Assembly: GCA_022606425.2 (NCBI GenBank)
Contig: JAHDVF020000468.1
Span: forward strand, 248,001 to 312,000
Length of the DNA: 64,000 nt
Reading direction: 5' to 3'
Source: Lepidostoma basale
Lineage: Eukaryota > Arthropoda > Insecta > Trichoptera > Lepidostomatidae
The stretch's first letter is position 1. Each line of letters starts with the position of its first letter. The notes beneath the pieces were generated by a model, which saw nothing but the letters and a program-made list of their open reading frames with translations, made no database searches and was not told the DNA's origin. This document shows positions 34,919-44,905 of this stretch, in pieces. The position numbers and the translations under genes are program-made.

Positions 34919-35392
34919 AGTCAGATAGTTCATATGTATTTAATGCATTTGAAATTTTGATTATTATGGGTTTGCAGCACTCATCAAAGTTCTAAATTTG
35001 AAAATATATTTTCGGGTATGGTCCACGAGGTGATTCTAACATCTCTGCGCTTCCGACTGGGAATATGGTAGTGCGAGAGCCGTGTACGGACAGGGATTAG
35101 CGCGCATACAGCTACAGCTATTTGGGTTGCCTTACATTTGCCTCGGAGTTGCGTGGGTGTCACCCAGTTGCATAATATTGGAACTCGCGCAGCGAAGTCT
35201 CGTATTATCCGCTGTTCCCTACTATCCGCAAACACGCCGTACCCGTTGCTATGATAAATTTAATTCAAGTACTGATTGTATAGAATTACATTTAGTTTAA
35301 GACGGGTTCTGATGAATAAACCGCGCCTCATCAATGCAGAGTAACATGTTACATCCAGATGTGACATTTGTATATGTTATGATAACAACAAC
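34919..35392. other. Unique DNA
   Basis: 35040-35290 is GC-richer than its surroundings and carries overlapping ORFs on both strands without recognised motifs. Coding potential cannot be decided. Confidence 0.35.
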
Positions 35393-35502
35393 AACGACAA
35401 CAAACCATCACGTCGTTTCCCCGCATGGGAAGGGAGAGAGAATAGACCGCCACACTACTCTATCCTGACATACCTCTCTAACTTCCTCCACATTCGCAAT
35501 GA
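35393..35502 (-). pseudogene. RTE-TTAG relative 3' fragment
   Basis: The antisense reads CAACAAACCATCACGTCG, then CTATCCTGACATACCTCTC. The tail is of the TTTG/TTGTT kind. Confidence 0.65.
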
Positions 35503-35837
35503 TCCTTTGCTTTATGATCCTTTATGTTTATCTCAATGATGATACTCTGATCAGCGGAAACCAATGCGAAAAACAATGCAATTCCAGCAAGAACTAATAA
35601 AGGAAGTTTCTACAATCGTGCTATCAGCGTTTGGATGGAATAATCTCTCTGTTATACTCGTATTTAGTATCGACGTTAGATTGAGGAAATAACTGAAAAC
35701 CGCACTGTTCGGTCAGTCTTTTCCTTTAAAAATAAATTATCACAGAAGAGACAAAAATAAGATTTTTATTTGACGTATTTATTCATCGTCATTCTCAATT
35801 GGTAAAACAGCTGTAAAACTTTTACAAAGTCGAAATA
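35503..35837. other. Unique DNA
   Basis: No feature supported. Confidence 0.3.
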
Positions 35838-35935
35838 TATTATTATTATTATAATTATTATTATTATTATTATTATTATTATTTTGTTGAAAAATAGTAC
35901 ATCATTACAGCGCGAGCCAAATTGATGTAAAGGGC
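35838..35935 (-). repeat. SINE-B 3' end with ATT microsatellite
   Basis: (ATT)n runs from about 35838 to 35883, then ACAGCGCGAGCCAAATTGATG, the SINE-B 3' body in antisense. It is 5'-truncated. Confidence 0.75.
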
Positions 35936-35939
35936 AAAA

Positions 35940-36570
35940 AAAAAGAATATCAAATGCAATATACATAGAACCTTATGAATATGAATATGCCAGTCATTAC
36001 CTTGCTGCCTTTATCGTAAGGGTATTCACGAATTTGCCATAATTGCATCCAAAGAGGTCTATCTCTTTTGCAACCTCATTTAAAAGACGAATCGCTTTCA
36101 ATACAGGAGAACTCCCGTATATCACTCAAATATAATAAAATCTTTATGAGTCATACAGATCTGTCCTTGTGAGATTTAATTGAAGAAGAAAAATACACAA
36201 TGTATGCGAACGCTGTTTGTTACAAAGAATAATTAAAAGTGATTGATTTCACATCAGCAGAGGGAAAGACTTGCTTAAACGAAATAATTGTATTCAAACG
36301 CTTGTCCTAAAGTTTGCGCAGGCAGAGAGAAGCATCCGGCGCGCGTGCGCTTTATAATGGGAGATTGATGGCGGCAGGATGGGTCCCTCAAATTGAATAC
36401 CGAAGTGTTGAATTAAGATTTATTATCCCCCGTGTTGACAGCTGCGAAAAATAAACTCCGGCCACGTGATGCGGCACGTTTGCTTTGATAGTGACTTCGG
36501 TCGATTGCGTTTGAAAGAATTCAATATCCTTTGAAATTCAAAACCTGTAACATTCTATAAATGTTAAATA
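35940..36570. other. Unique DNA, possibly conserved
   Basis: Segment 36300-36520 is less AT-rich, contains GGCGCGCGTGCGC and CGGCCACGTGATGCGGCACG, and matches nothing else in the window. It includes a CACGTG E-box. Candidate single-copy regulatory DNA. Confidence 0.35.
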
Positions 36571-36645
36571 TATCAATATTCAACATTCGTCAATATTCAA
36601 CGTTTCATCAATATTCTACGTTTCGGCAATATTCAACGTTTTTGA
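36571..36645. repeat. Minisatellite, about 18-bp unit
   Basis: Four tandem copies of a unit like CAATATTCAACGTTTCAT, with point differences. Confidence 0.8.
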
Positions 36646-36659
36646 GATATATAGATACG

Positions 36660-36800
36660 AAATATATAGATTAGCTACCTATCACATGCCACGAGAATCA
36701 CTGTGATAGCTATAATAACCTTTACATCGATTTGGCTAATGCTGTCATGATGTAAAGAGCGATTCAACAAAATAATAATAATAATAATAATACTAATAAA
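36660..36800 (+). repeat. SINE-B 3' half
   Basis: TAGCTACCTATCACATGCC, GTGATAGCTATAATAACC, TTTACATCGATTTGGCTAA and an (AAT)n tail. The tRNA head is missing. Confidence 0.75.
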
Positions 36801-36964
36801 ACGTATTTAAAACATTTCAAAAATATGTCACTAATATTATAATTTATTTAAAACTTTTGGTGCAGTAAAGAAGGTCGGGAGTAAGGGGTGTCGTCGAAAG
36901 ACTAAACTCAAATGGTCATGTTGCGGGACATTTATAAATATGTAGGTAGAAAAAATATAATATG

Positions 36965-37070
36965 GGCAAAGTATGAACCAGACTGTTAGACCAAAGATGG
37001 ACCAGAAGGGTAGTGGAGTGGAGACCTCGTGAAGGTCGAAGAAGCAGAAGTAGACCCCCACGCGATAAGT
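36965..37070 (+). pseudogene. L-F fragment
   Basis: Broken frame: RLLDQRWTRRVVEWRPREGR then RSRSRPPRDKS, parallel to the WRPRTGRRSVGRPP segment of RTE-type C-termini. Confidence 0.6.
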
Positions 37071-37077
37071 CTTTGAC

Positions 37078-37232
37078 CTTAAGCCCTTTGGCTTCTCTTG
37101 CTTTGGCCGCGTGTATGACTCGCTGTATGAATGTAGAGGAAGCTAGAAAGTGTGTCACAATAGAATAGTGTGACGGTCCATTCTCTCTGCCTACCCCTGC
37201 GGGGAAACGGCGTGAAGGTTTGTTGTTGTTAT
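37078..37232 (+). pseudogene. RTE-TTAG relative 3' fragment
   Basis: CMTRCMNVEEAR-type codons, TGACGGTCCATTCTCTCTGC, CTACCCCTGCGGGGAAACGG and then TTTGTTGTTGTT. It belongs to the sister subfamily with the T-rich tail. Confidence 0.7.
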
Positions 37233-37738
37233 TGCAACTGACAAGATATCTTCCGCAAGTACCTTTCACTTTATGAACAACTTTTGCAAGTCCACAGCGT
37301 AGGTAGCAGTTGTAAACTACTAAAACTGTGCGGATGTCGACTTGCAGGGGGTATTTATGAAACTTTTATAGCTAGTGCACACTTCGCTTCACAATGATAT
37401 AGTGTAGCTTGCAAAGGTCGTCGGTAATATAATGAGATCGTATTCAAATGACACTGAAATAGAATATTTCTAATAAATAACAAGAACTAAAGCATGCATC
37501 AACCAGAGAGACAGGAACAGTAAATTTTCGAACTAGCTGTCAAACGTCACAATTATAGCTAATATCAGTTTATCAACTGATAACCGCGTAATCTGATAAC
37601 GATCCATGGTACCCTAACTATAACGTCTGACCAGAGCAAGTCGGAGAAAATTTGAGGGAGACAATGTCAAAAATAAAATAATTATTTACATTTAAATCTT
37701 ACATTTCTATTTGAATCGCATGACCATACAAAAATATA
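37233..37738. other. Unique DNA
   Basis: No feature supported. Confidence 0.3.
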
Positions 37739-37739
37739 A

Positions 37740-38195
37740 GATATAGTGAAGCTTGAAGTTGGCTAAAGAAGGATGAAAGTAGGATAAATTGCGTAGAAAT
37801 GAGATCGCTAAGAAGAATGTTCGAAAAACAACGAATGACAGAATACCGAACGAAGAAATTAGAAAGGAATGTAAATATAATAAAAATCAAGAAAAAATCA
37901 CTAAGATGGTTTGTATATTTGAAACGAATGAATGAGTGAAGAATGATTAAAAAAAAATCATTTCCATTTCGATCAGTTAGAATGGAAAAAGAAGTCAAGA
38001 AAGACCAGGAAGACCAAATTAATCCATTACTAAAAGGCGGTAATGTTCGTCGTCGGAACAATCGACGAACGAGCGTTGCATGGTGTGTGAATGAAGAAGA
38101 GGCGCAATTGTTTTATCAATATAGAACAGTGTGGTAATCCATTCTCTCTGCCTACCCCTTCAGAGAAACGATGTGATGGTTAGTTAGCTAGTTAT
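37740..38195 (+). pseudogene. RTE-TTAG relative, decayed
   Basis: Traces of the post-RT region: EAWSWLKKDESRINCVEMRS-like codons, LRRMFEKQRMT, then NPLLKGGNVRRRNNRRTSVA and CVNEEEAQLFYQYRTVW, tail GATGGTTAGTTAGCTAGTTA. Confidence 0.7.
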
Positions 38196-38217
38196 GAAAC
38201 ATAAGGTTTTAAATATT

Positions 38218-38293
38218 CATTATTTTGTTATTTATGTTATAATGTTATTTTGTTATTTATGTTAGTATGTTATTTTGTTATTTATTTATGGTG
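38218..38293. repeat. Tandem repeat, about 25-bp unit
   Basis: Three copies of TATTTTGTTATTTATGTTA with a 6-base variable spacer. Confidence 0.75.
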
Positions 38294-38625
38294 TTATGAA
38301 CAAAATAATGAAAGGATCATTAAGATGGTTTGGACATATGGAAAGATGAATGAAGAAAGAACGGTAAAAAAATATATGTTAACGATGTAAAAAGAACCAG
38401 AAATAGAGGAAGACCGAGGAAAACGTGGCATGATCAAATAAATCAAATATTGAATGTCGGCCATGTGAGGAGTCAGAGAAATCGACGCGCGTGCATGACA
38501 CGATGTATGAATGTTGAGAAAGCGAGAGAAATATGTCAGGAAAGAAAAGTGTTGCAGTCCATACTCTCTGCCTACCCCTCCAGAGAAACGATGTGTTGGT
38601 TAGTTAGTTTAGGTTTAAATATAAT
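38294..38625 (+). pseudogene. RTE-TTAG 3' fragment
   Basis: VMNKIMKGSLRWFGHMER-like codons start right after the tandem repeat; then TRNRGRPRKTWHDQINQILN, VGHVRSQRNRRACMTRCMNV, LSAYPSRET and a TTAGTTAGTTTAGG tail. One or two frameshifts. Confidence 0.8.
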
Positions 38626-38634
38626 ATATTCATC

Positions 38635-38705
38635 TGGGTGGTGGGTCATGACGATAGAACGTTGACTTCTTATTCAGTAAACTTGTATGTTCAATCCTAA
38701 AGCCC
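38635..38705 (+). repeat. Possible SINE-A head
   Basis: TGGGTGGTGGGTCATGACGA, then GATAGAACGTTGACTTC, parallels the tRNA-like head at 42515 with many changes. Confidence 0.35.
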
Positions 38706-38974
38706 ACTTAATAATATAAATATGTATGTACACATATATAAGAAAAAAAAAGATTTAAATCTTATGTCAATAGTTTTTTTTTTTTAATAAAAAAACTGAT
38801 TAATAGCAATTTTTATGTTCGCTTATTTGAGCCGGTTGCGTTACTGTATCAAATTTACTAAGAATATTCAACAGCACAGTCATTCAGACACAATTTCGTG
38901 ATAAAACTGACGTGAAAAACAAATCGAAATTCGTAAGGGCCCCGTGATGGACATATGATAAAGTTATCTTTGTA

Positions 38975-39170
38975 TCATCAAATGATTTTACTGAAATCTC
39001 TTGATGGAAGTTCATTTTAAATAATAATTAAATAAAACGATGTTTTTTAACTACTTCCACTTTTGTCTTTATTTAGACAGCGACCGGTTTAAATAAAGTT
39101 GTCTAAATAAAGACAAAAGTGGAAGTAGTTAAAAAAACATCGTTTTATTTAATTATTATCTTTGTATCAT
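38975..39170. repeat. Snapback family SB3, centre deleted
   Basis: Arms AACTACTTCCACTTTTGTC and its inverse enclose AGACAGCGACCGGTTT. The outer sequences TGAAATCTCTTGATGGAAG and AAATAAAACGATG match the 61405 copy. The hammerhead region has been lost apart from GACCGGTTT. Confidence 0.75.
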
Positions 39171-39760
39171 GTTGTATCAAGTAGATACATTTTATATTAT
39201 GCGAAGTTCGCGGAAGCTGTTTCAATTACGCAAAGGCGCATGCGCGACAGGTGTACATAAGTAGATATCAAAAACTCAAAAAACACGACAAATACTTGCA
39301 ACAGAGAAAACTTATCAAAAGCTGATCAAAATGGTAAACAATATCATATTTAAAATACTTAATTTAAATGGGTTGCAGTTAGTTTTAGTGAAGTCCACTC
39401 CGATCTGTCCAAAAGAGCAGGGGCCAATGGTCTTCCGCCATGTGCTTAATGATGCAAAAAGACTGAACGATTGCGGCCATTTTTCAATGCCATGGAAACA
39501 AATCTTCAGAAAATGTAAAAACAAATGTAAAAAAGTTACGTAATTCGAGGATTCAAATCCTGAATGAAGTCATTTTGCTATTTGATGTAGTTTTAAAATA
39601 TCAGTTTTTACATAATATACGAGTACATTAATGAGTACTGTTTTTGTTCTACGATAATATGATGTACTTTATATACCATATATGAAACAACAAAAACTTA
39701 AAACTCTTGACAACTCAACAACTTTATTTTAAAGTTTTATTTTATTTATCATTTCTGTGA
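39171..39760. other. Unique DNA
   Basis: The 70-residue ORF at 39331-39543 has no recognised motif; the antisense strand has one of equal length. No gene call is made. Confidence 0.3.
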
Positions 39761-39762
39761 TA

Positions 39763-39866
39763 ACCACAACATTATTTCGTCATAGAAGTCAGAGAGGATG
39801 GACTGCCAAACAATTAAACCCTGAAATACCTCTCAATCTTCCTCTATACTCGTACATTCTTTAATT
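39763..39866 (-). pseudogene. RTE-TTAG 3' remnant
   Basis: AGAGAGGATGGACTGCCAAA, then CCTGAAATACCTCTC and CTTCCTC follow the antisense order of the element end. Confidence 0.5.
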
Positions 39867-40049
39867 TTTATTATTACAGCTCAAGAAACAAATAATGAAT
39901 GCGAACTTTTGTATATCATATTAAAAATTATGGAAGTTTTCTTATACTTTATAAGAGTGACAGGTTTTGTCTTGATATATATTTGATAATGCCCAACCCG
40001 GCACAACGTGTCACTCTCATAATATACATATTTTTTAAATTTCTACAAA

Positions 40050-40140
40050 AAACGGACAAGTCCGTCAACGCCAGCCAGACTGGCGAAACCGGTCGCTATC
40101 GAAATAAAGACAATATTCGAAGTTTTAAAAACATAAATTT
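40050..40140 (+). repeat. SB3 single arm with degenerate hammerhead-like motif
   Basis: CCGUCAAC stands where the core should be; stem II GCCAG/CUGGC, GAA and self-complementary ACCGGU with C after it are intact. The next wording, AAATAAAGAC, is the SB3 arm. Core mutations should abolish activity. Confidence 0.5.
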
Positions 40141-40209
40141 ATTTAAAAATATAAAATAAATAAATAAATCTTTGTATTTAACCACGGTATGGTTATTGTA
40201 ATATTGATG

Positions 40210-40243
40210 TCATCTTGTTTCCCTTGGACCCAAGCTTCATCAG
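40210..40243 (-). ncRNA. Hammerhead ribozyme-like motif (SB2, left arm)
   Basis: Core CUGAUGA, extra A, stem II GCUUG/GGUC/CAAGG, GAA, then ACAAGAUGAC. Stem I UGCC is present before the core; its partner has changed to GACA, and stem III is decayed. Confidence 0.45.
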
Positions 40244-40273
40244 GGCAGTATAACAGGGAGTTGTTATACTGCC

Positions 40274-40305
40274 CTGGTGAAGCTTGGGTCCAAGAGAAAC
40301 TAGTT
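40274..40305 (+). ncRNA. Hammerhead ribozyme-like motif (SB2, right arm)
   Basis: The core is CUGGUGA, one substitution from CUGAUGA at a catalytically important A. Stem II CUUGG/CCAAG, GAA, perfect self-complementary ACUAGU, U at 40305, and four-pair stem I (UGCC at 40270-40273 with GGCA at 40306-40309) are intact. Confidence 0.5.
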
Positions 40306-40534
40306 GGCATCAATTATAATAACCATACCGTGGTTAAATAAACAGTTTTTTTTTTACATATACTCGAATTTTTAAATGTCTTACCACAAAGCGAGTGCTT
40401 CATATGAAAATTTTATAAATTTATTTAATTATCAATTAAAATGAACTTCCATCAAGAGATTTCAGTAACATCATTAGATTAAATAAAACGGACGTTTTCA
40501 TCAAAATTAATACGTGAATTCTTATAATATCGGA

Positions 40535-41066
40535 AATGTATAGAAGACAATGTATAGAAGGCGTTCTTGTGCCGACCCTTATGTATGGAAGTGAAGCATG
40601 GAACTGGCAAAATAAAGATGAAAGTAGAATAAATGCAGTAGAAATGAGATCTCTAAGACGAATGTGTGGTAAATCTGTATACGATAGAGTGTCAAATGCA
40701 AGTATAAGAAGTGAATGCGGTGCGAATGAAATTGTTCTGAACATAATAATAAAAGGGTCGTTAAGATGGTTTGGACACATGGAAAGAATGAGTGAAGACA
40801 GAATGGTGAAGAAGGTATATGTAAACGACGTGAACGGAGCTAGGAAAAGAGGAAGGCCGAGGAAAACGTGGCACGATCAAATCAATCAAATATTAAAGGT
40901 CGGTCACGTGAGGAGTCGGAGAAATCGACGTGCGTGCATTACAAGATGTATGAATGTAGAGGATTCGAGAGAAGTATGTCAGGACAGTGTGGCGTTCCAT
41001 TCTTTCTGCCTACCCTTCCGTGGAGACGGCGTGATGTTTAGTTAGTTAGTTAGTTAGTATGGAAGA
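40535..41066 (+). pseudogene. RTE-TTAG 3' copy with an open C-terminal frame
   Basis: The 169-residue open frame (40536-41045) reads GVLVPTLMYGSEAWNWQNKD, ESRINAVEMRSLRRMCGKSV, LRWFGHMERMSEDRMVKKVY, GRPRKTWHDQINQILKVGHV, CITRCMNVEDSREVCQDSVA. It is 5'-truncated but little decayed, so this is a rather young insertion. A small frameshift at the very end replaces the SAYP ending. Tail GTTTAGTTAGTTAGTTAGTT. Confidence 0.85.
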
Positions 41067-41794
41067 CTCTGTTATCATTTACGTTTCTAAAATTAGTGTT
41101 CGTCCACTGTTTCATTAACATAATTTATTTTACCCACATAAACATTCTGGAACATAAGAAAAAAGATAAAATAAGCAGATTGTAATTTTATCAGCTCGTT
41201 CACCTCATTATAATCTCATTTCGAGGCCGTAAAATATACCGGGTTGTGCGGAGCGTTTATCACTCCGTCAGCTCGTTATCTCGCGGAGATGAAAGGCGGA
41301 GGGCAGAGGAGAGAAGAGAGACCTCGTCTAACAAAAGGACCAACTCTCAACACTCCAGTGGTCTCCTTTGATATTTAGAGCGCAACTTGGAGAAAGTACA
41401 CCTTTACTAGTTGTGAATTATGCATACGAGTACTTTTATTTATCATTTTTTGAACAGTGATATAAAACTCCTTACAAATAAAGGCCTGATCATTACAAAG
41501 ATTCCAAGTATCTAATAAGTGAAAAGTTAAAGTAAGTGAAGAGTTTTTGATCCCAATTGGTGTTAAACATAAAGGCCAAATAACTGCGCAAATGTATAAA
41601 GTGTTTGAATAATGAGAGGTAGTTCAAAATAAACAGTTTTATATAATTTTCTTTGTTTTATGTTTAAACCAATAATATAGACCCTTTTTAACCGACCTTC
41701 AATTTATATCATCTCAATAATTTTCTGTTCTGCAGTCTTGTCGTTTTTTTTTTAAATATTTTTTATAGGAGTTTCACATTCAAACATCTAGTAT
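41067..41794. other. Unique DNA with a less AT-rich block
   Basis: 41215-41345 (CGAGGCCGTAAAATATACCG, CTCGCGGAGATGAAAGGCGG) is unmatched in the window. No gene was recognised. Confidence 0.35.
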
Positions 41795-42025
41795 CGATTT
41801 ATTGTTTCTTGAACAATGATGTAAAACTCCATATTCAAATATTAATACGAATGAAAACGTCTGTTTTCTAGAAGTTTTTTTTAAACATAATGTGAATGAC
41901 ATATTTCGCCTGTCTAAGGCATTATCACATGTCCCACATATGATAATGCTTTAGACAGGCGAAATATGTCATTCACCTAAAATAAAAACTTCTAGAAAAC
42001 ATGCGTTTTCATTCGTGTTAATCTG
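41795..42025. repeat. Snapback element SB4, both arms
   Basis: Arms AAAACGTCTGTTTTCTAGAAG and TTCTAGAAAACATGCGTTTT enclose inverted AATGACATATTTCGCCTGTC / GACAGGCGAAATATGTCATT. The outer left end is TATTGTTTCTTGAACAATGA. Sense in the right arm: UGAUAA, U, stem II GCUUU..AGGC, GAA, AUAU, GUC. The core is UGAUAA rather than CUGAUGA, so hammerhead identity here rests on the family layout. Confidence 0.7.
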
Positions 42026-42514
42026 GAAACGATATAAAACTGCAAAGATTGATCCTAATTAAAAAATTAAAGAGATAACATATTTCTTACAAATAAAATT
42101 GTTTCCCCACCCTTCTTGTTATAATGACACAGTTCTCAAAGGCACACCTGCCTTGTCCCAGCCTAATTATTCCATTTTGGCTCCCACCGATGATAAATGC
42201 GACCATTAGCGGTGACTCACGAGAGGTCGCCAACTTGTCCGGCAGTCTCACTAGACTCCCACAATGGCAGTTACTGCAATTCGAGGCATGATTGAATCGC
42301 AAATCTTACTCGCTTTAGAAATCAGGGAACGGAATAGGTCGGATGCCGAGTTAAGATTGAGTTAATATTAAATTATAGTCCTAGTGCATAATTGCCACCT
42401 TGGTCGATATATATGTATGCATATAAACCATTTATACAATTACATCACGAGATAAGATACATTAACCAGTTTGATGGTTATGCGATATTTTGTAATATTA
42501 TAACATTTTAAAAA
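42026..42514. other. Unique DNA
   Basis: 42090-42310 is less AT-rich, unmatched and without recognised coding content. Confidence 0.3.
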
Positions 42515-42610
42515 CGGGTGGTGGTCTAGGGGATAGAACGCTTGGCTCCTGATCCAGGGGACTTGGGTTCAAACCTGGACACGACCAGATTCCTTCTTCA
42601 TAATAATGAG
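42515..42610 (+). repeat. SINE-A head, tRNA-like
   Basis: GGTGGTGGTCTAGGGGATAG (box A-like), then TTGGGTTCAAACCTGG (box B-like), then CGACCAGATTCCTTCTTCAT and AATAATGAGC, the wording of the SINE-A head at 15165-15235. A cloverleaf can be drawn only partly, so I do not call a tRNA gene. Confidence 0.7.
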
Positions 42611-42699
42611 CTATTTTCTGCTCACATTGAAGATTGTAATAATAAATTCTAATATCATTGATTTAAATCCTTGGTCTTTTAAAAATATATATATTTTAG

Positions 42700-42972
42700 G
42701 TGGTAATGGTTTGGACACACGAAAATAATGAATGATAAAAAAATATATGTAAACGACGTAAACAGAACAAGAAATAAAGGATAACCGAGAAAAACGTGGC
42801 ACGATCAAATCAATCAAATATTAAATGCCATCCACTTGAGGCGTCGGAGAAATTGACGTACGTATATGACACCATATATAAATGTTGGGGAATCGAGAGA
42901 AGTACGTCAGGAAAAAACTGTGTGGCGGTCAATTAATTATACTTATCGTTTCGGGGAGACGGTGTTATATTC
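42700..42972 (+). pseudogene. RTE-TTAG 3' fragment
   Basis: WFGHTKIMND-like start, NDVNRTRNK, RKTWHDQINQILNAIHLRRR, NVGESREVRQEKTVWRS, then GGGGAGACGGTGTTAT in place of the usual end; no TTAG tail survives. Confidence 0.7.
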
Positions 42973-43084
42973 TTTCTTTTATGGATAAATTTAATATCAC
43001 TTACTAAAGAAGGAAAAATGTACAGATCCATTGCGGGAATATTTTATAATTTTCGGTAAACAAATATATCGTTATTTTCTTTTT

Positions 43085-43180
43085 TATATACTTTGTATAC
43101 AACTCTAACTTTAAAAAAAAATATTATATATCAGATATGTTTTGGACAACCCGGTCCTTCCTCAGTGATATTATAAAGAT
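43085..43180 (-). repeat. Snapback family SB7, single arm
   Basis: One arm only, with the hammerhead-like motif below. A related arm lies at 46855-47060. Confidence 0.5.
43129..43170 (-). ncRNA. Hammerhead ribozyme-like motif (SB7)
   Basis: Stem I UAUCA/UGAUA (five pairs) encloses CUGAGGA (fits CUGANGA), an extra A, stem II GGAC/GUCC, AAA where GAA is expected, ACAUAU and C. The stem I is the best in the window. The G12-to-A change should reduce or abolish cleavage. Confidence 0.5.
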
Positions 43181-43364
43181 ATTTAAAATATTTTATTTTT
43201 TAAGAGTTAGTATATATAAATAAAACATCTACAATACAAAGTATGGCGGACATAGAAAATATATATTGTTATTTAGAAATACGACAGTGCATACACGTGG
43301 ATATTTTATTAATATATTTAACTTTCACATTTTTCTATATTTTACTGTTGGCCAAATAAAAGCC

Positions 43365-43655
43365 AGTAAGGAGTCATATTGAGGCTATGTGCTTGGGGGA
43401 GAAAATTATGAATTGCTGCACCTGATTCTTGAGGGCAAAATAGAGGATTGACAAGGTGTTGACAGTAGGCAAATCTCCTGACTCCTCAACATGGACTGGA
43501 CTGGACTGGCTTTAGAAGCGTAAAGAAGCTGTTATAAGCTGCCACAGACTTGGATCTTCTGGCTTACAGTGAAAGACAATGACGCCTACTCTCGAGTAAA
43601 AATCAACATCTAGGGTACCTGACATGTCACCGAAAAAATAATAAGAATATTGTCA
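43365..43655 (+). pseudogene. L-B 3' end with a SINE-A piece
   Basis: GGAGAAAATTATGAATTGCT, DLILEGKIED-like codons and QANLLTPQH-like wording match the L-B start; 43540-43568 (CTTGGATCTTCTGGCTTACAG) is SINE-A in plus orientation. The end is AATAATAAGAATA. Confidence 0.55.
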
Positions 43656-44058
43656 CACCAGAGCGATTGCTTCATTCGGAAGTGTTCCTATTTAAAAACT
43701 AATAAATAAAGTTTTATAGCTGCAATCAACATGGTTTGAGTATTGCAATAAAAATATAATATTTATTAACGACTAAAATACACATCAAATTTCAATTCAA
43801 CAAATTTGATAAATAAATTAATGTAAATGAATTTAAAACAACATCTTGTAAATGTAAACCATTAATTTAATATCTGTTATACAACATTGATTTAACCCTT
43901 TCATTACTAGATATTCCTTTTAAATTGATTTATTTTATTGATCATTTACCAAATACACTATTCCCAAAATGTGACAACATTATCTTTGAATAAATTTGTA
44001 GAACGCATAGCCACCTCCTTATTAAGGTGATGCTACTCGATGTACGATGCAACGGTTT
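43656..44058. other. AT-rich unique DNA
   Basis: No feature supported. Confidence 0.3.
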
Positions 44059-44059
44059 C

Positions 44060-44290
44060 TGCTACTTCCTCCTACACCAACAAACTTTCCTCGATAACTT
44101 CTTGATGTGAAACACAATGCAGGTGGTCAGCTCTTTAATGTGCTCTTCCACAAAGTCATCAATATCGTTGTTATTCACCTCAAGTCCCATGGTATTGGAA
44201 AAGACACAACCTCGTTGGCTGTAGACTCACAGGTATTGTTTCAAACCCCACAAAATCACATTCGACAACGCTCTCTGGCCAAAGCTTACT
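44060..44290 (-). pseudogene. Tigger (pogo superfamily) transposase C-terminal relic
   Basis: On the minus strand, across one frameshift: KLWPESVVECDFVGFETIPV, then NTMGLEVNNNDIDDFVEEHI, KELTTCIV, stop at 44062-44064. KLWPE..DF.GFE followed by GLEV..DDVEELVEEH..ELT is the conserved C-terminal region of Tigger-type DDE transposases. The + strand ORF over it is a shadow. The rest of the gene and both ends are missing. Confidence 0.7.
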
Positions 44291-44324
44291 CGTTATGTTA
44301 AATTTCGCTCGTTAGGTTATTAGT

Positions 44325-44800
44325 AATGTATGGAAGCGAAGCATGGAACTGGCAAAAGTAGGATGAAGGTAGAATAAATGAGATCTCTAAGACGAATGTC
44401 TGGATACTCTGTGTATGATAGAGTGTCGAATAAAAATATAAAAATTGAATGCGGTGCGAATGATGGTGTTATGAACAAAATAATGAAGGGATCATTAAGA
44501 TGAAAAAGAATGAATGAAGAAAGAATGGTAAAAAAAGTATGTGTTAACGATGTAAATGGAACCAGAAATAGAGGAAGACCGAGGAAAACGTGGCACAATC
44601 AAATAAATCAAATATTGAATGTCCGCCATGTTAGGAGTGAGGTACGTGCGATGTCAGAGAAATCGACGCGCGTGCATGACACGATGTAAGAATGATGAGG
44701 AAGCGAGAGAAATATGTCAGGAAAGAAAAGTGTGGCAGTCCATTATTTCTGCCTACCCCTTCGGCGAGACGGCGTGATGGTTAGTTAGTTAAGTTATTAG
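44325..44800 (+). pseudogene. RTE-TTAG 3' fragment
   Basis: YGSEAWNWQK, a deletion, MRSLRRMSGYSVYDRVSNKN, VMNKIMKGSLR, then NEERMVKKVCVNDVNGTRNR, GRPRKTWHNQINQILNVRHV, and SAYPFGETA with GGTTAGTTAGTTAAG. A duplicated stretch of about 15 bases lies at 44640 (GAGGTACGTGCGATGTCAG). Confidence 0.8.
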
Positions 44801-44905
44801 TTGTTTTTCACAATTTATTTTACTCGTTATGCGAGGTTCTACTGTATCTAATAATTTCCTCACGTAAGATCTAATTGATAGTAGAAGGGTTAATATGCAA
44901 TACAT

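Larger units (their letters stand above)
40165..40350. repeat. Snapback element SB2, complete palindrome
   Basis: Arms beginning TATTTAACCACGGTATGG and ending with the inverse CCATACCGTGGTTAAATA flank a centre at about 40255 (GTATAACAGGGAGTTGTTAT). The two arms each hold a hammerhead-like motif in inverted orientation. The symmetry is almost complete over about 85 bp. Confidence 0.85.

Noticed and set aside
36860..37269. 117-residue minus ORF as a gene
   Set aside because: It is antisense to L-F and RTE-TTAG 3' fragments.
41795..42025. SB4 as a functional hammerhead
   Set aside because: The layout fits the other families but the core reads UGAUAA, so I list the repeat and not an ncRNA.
42515..42590. 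tRNA gene
   Set aside because: The anticodon and T arms do not fold cleanly, and the same wording is the head of SINE-A at 15165-15235.
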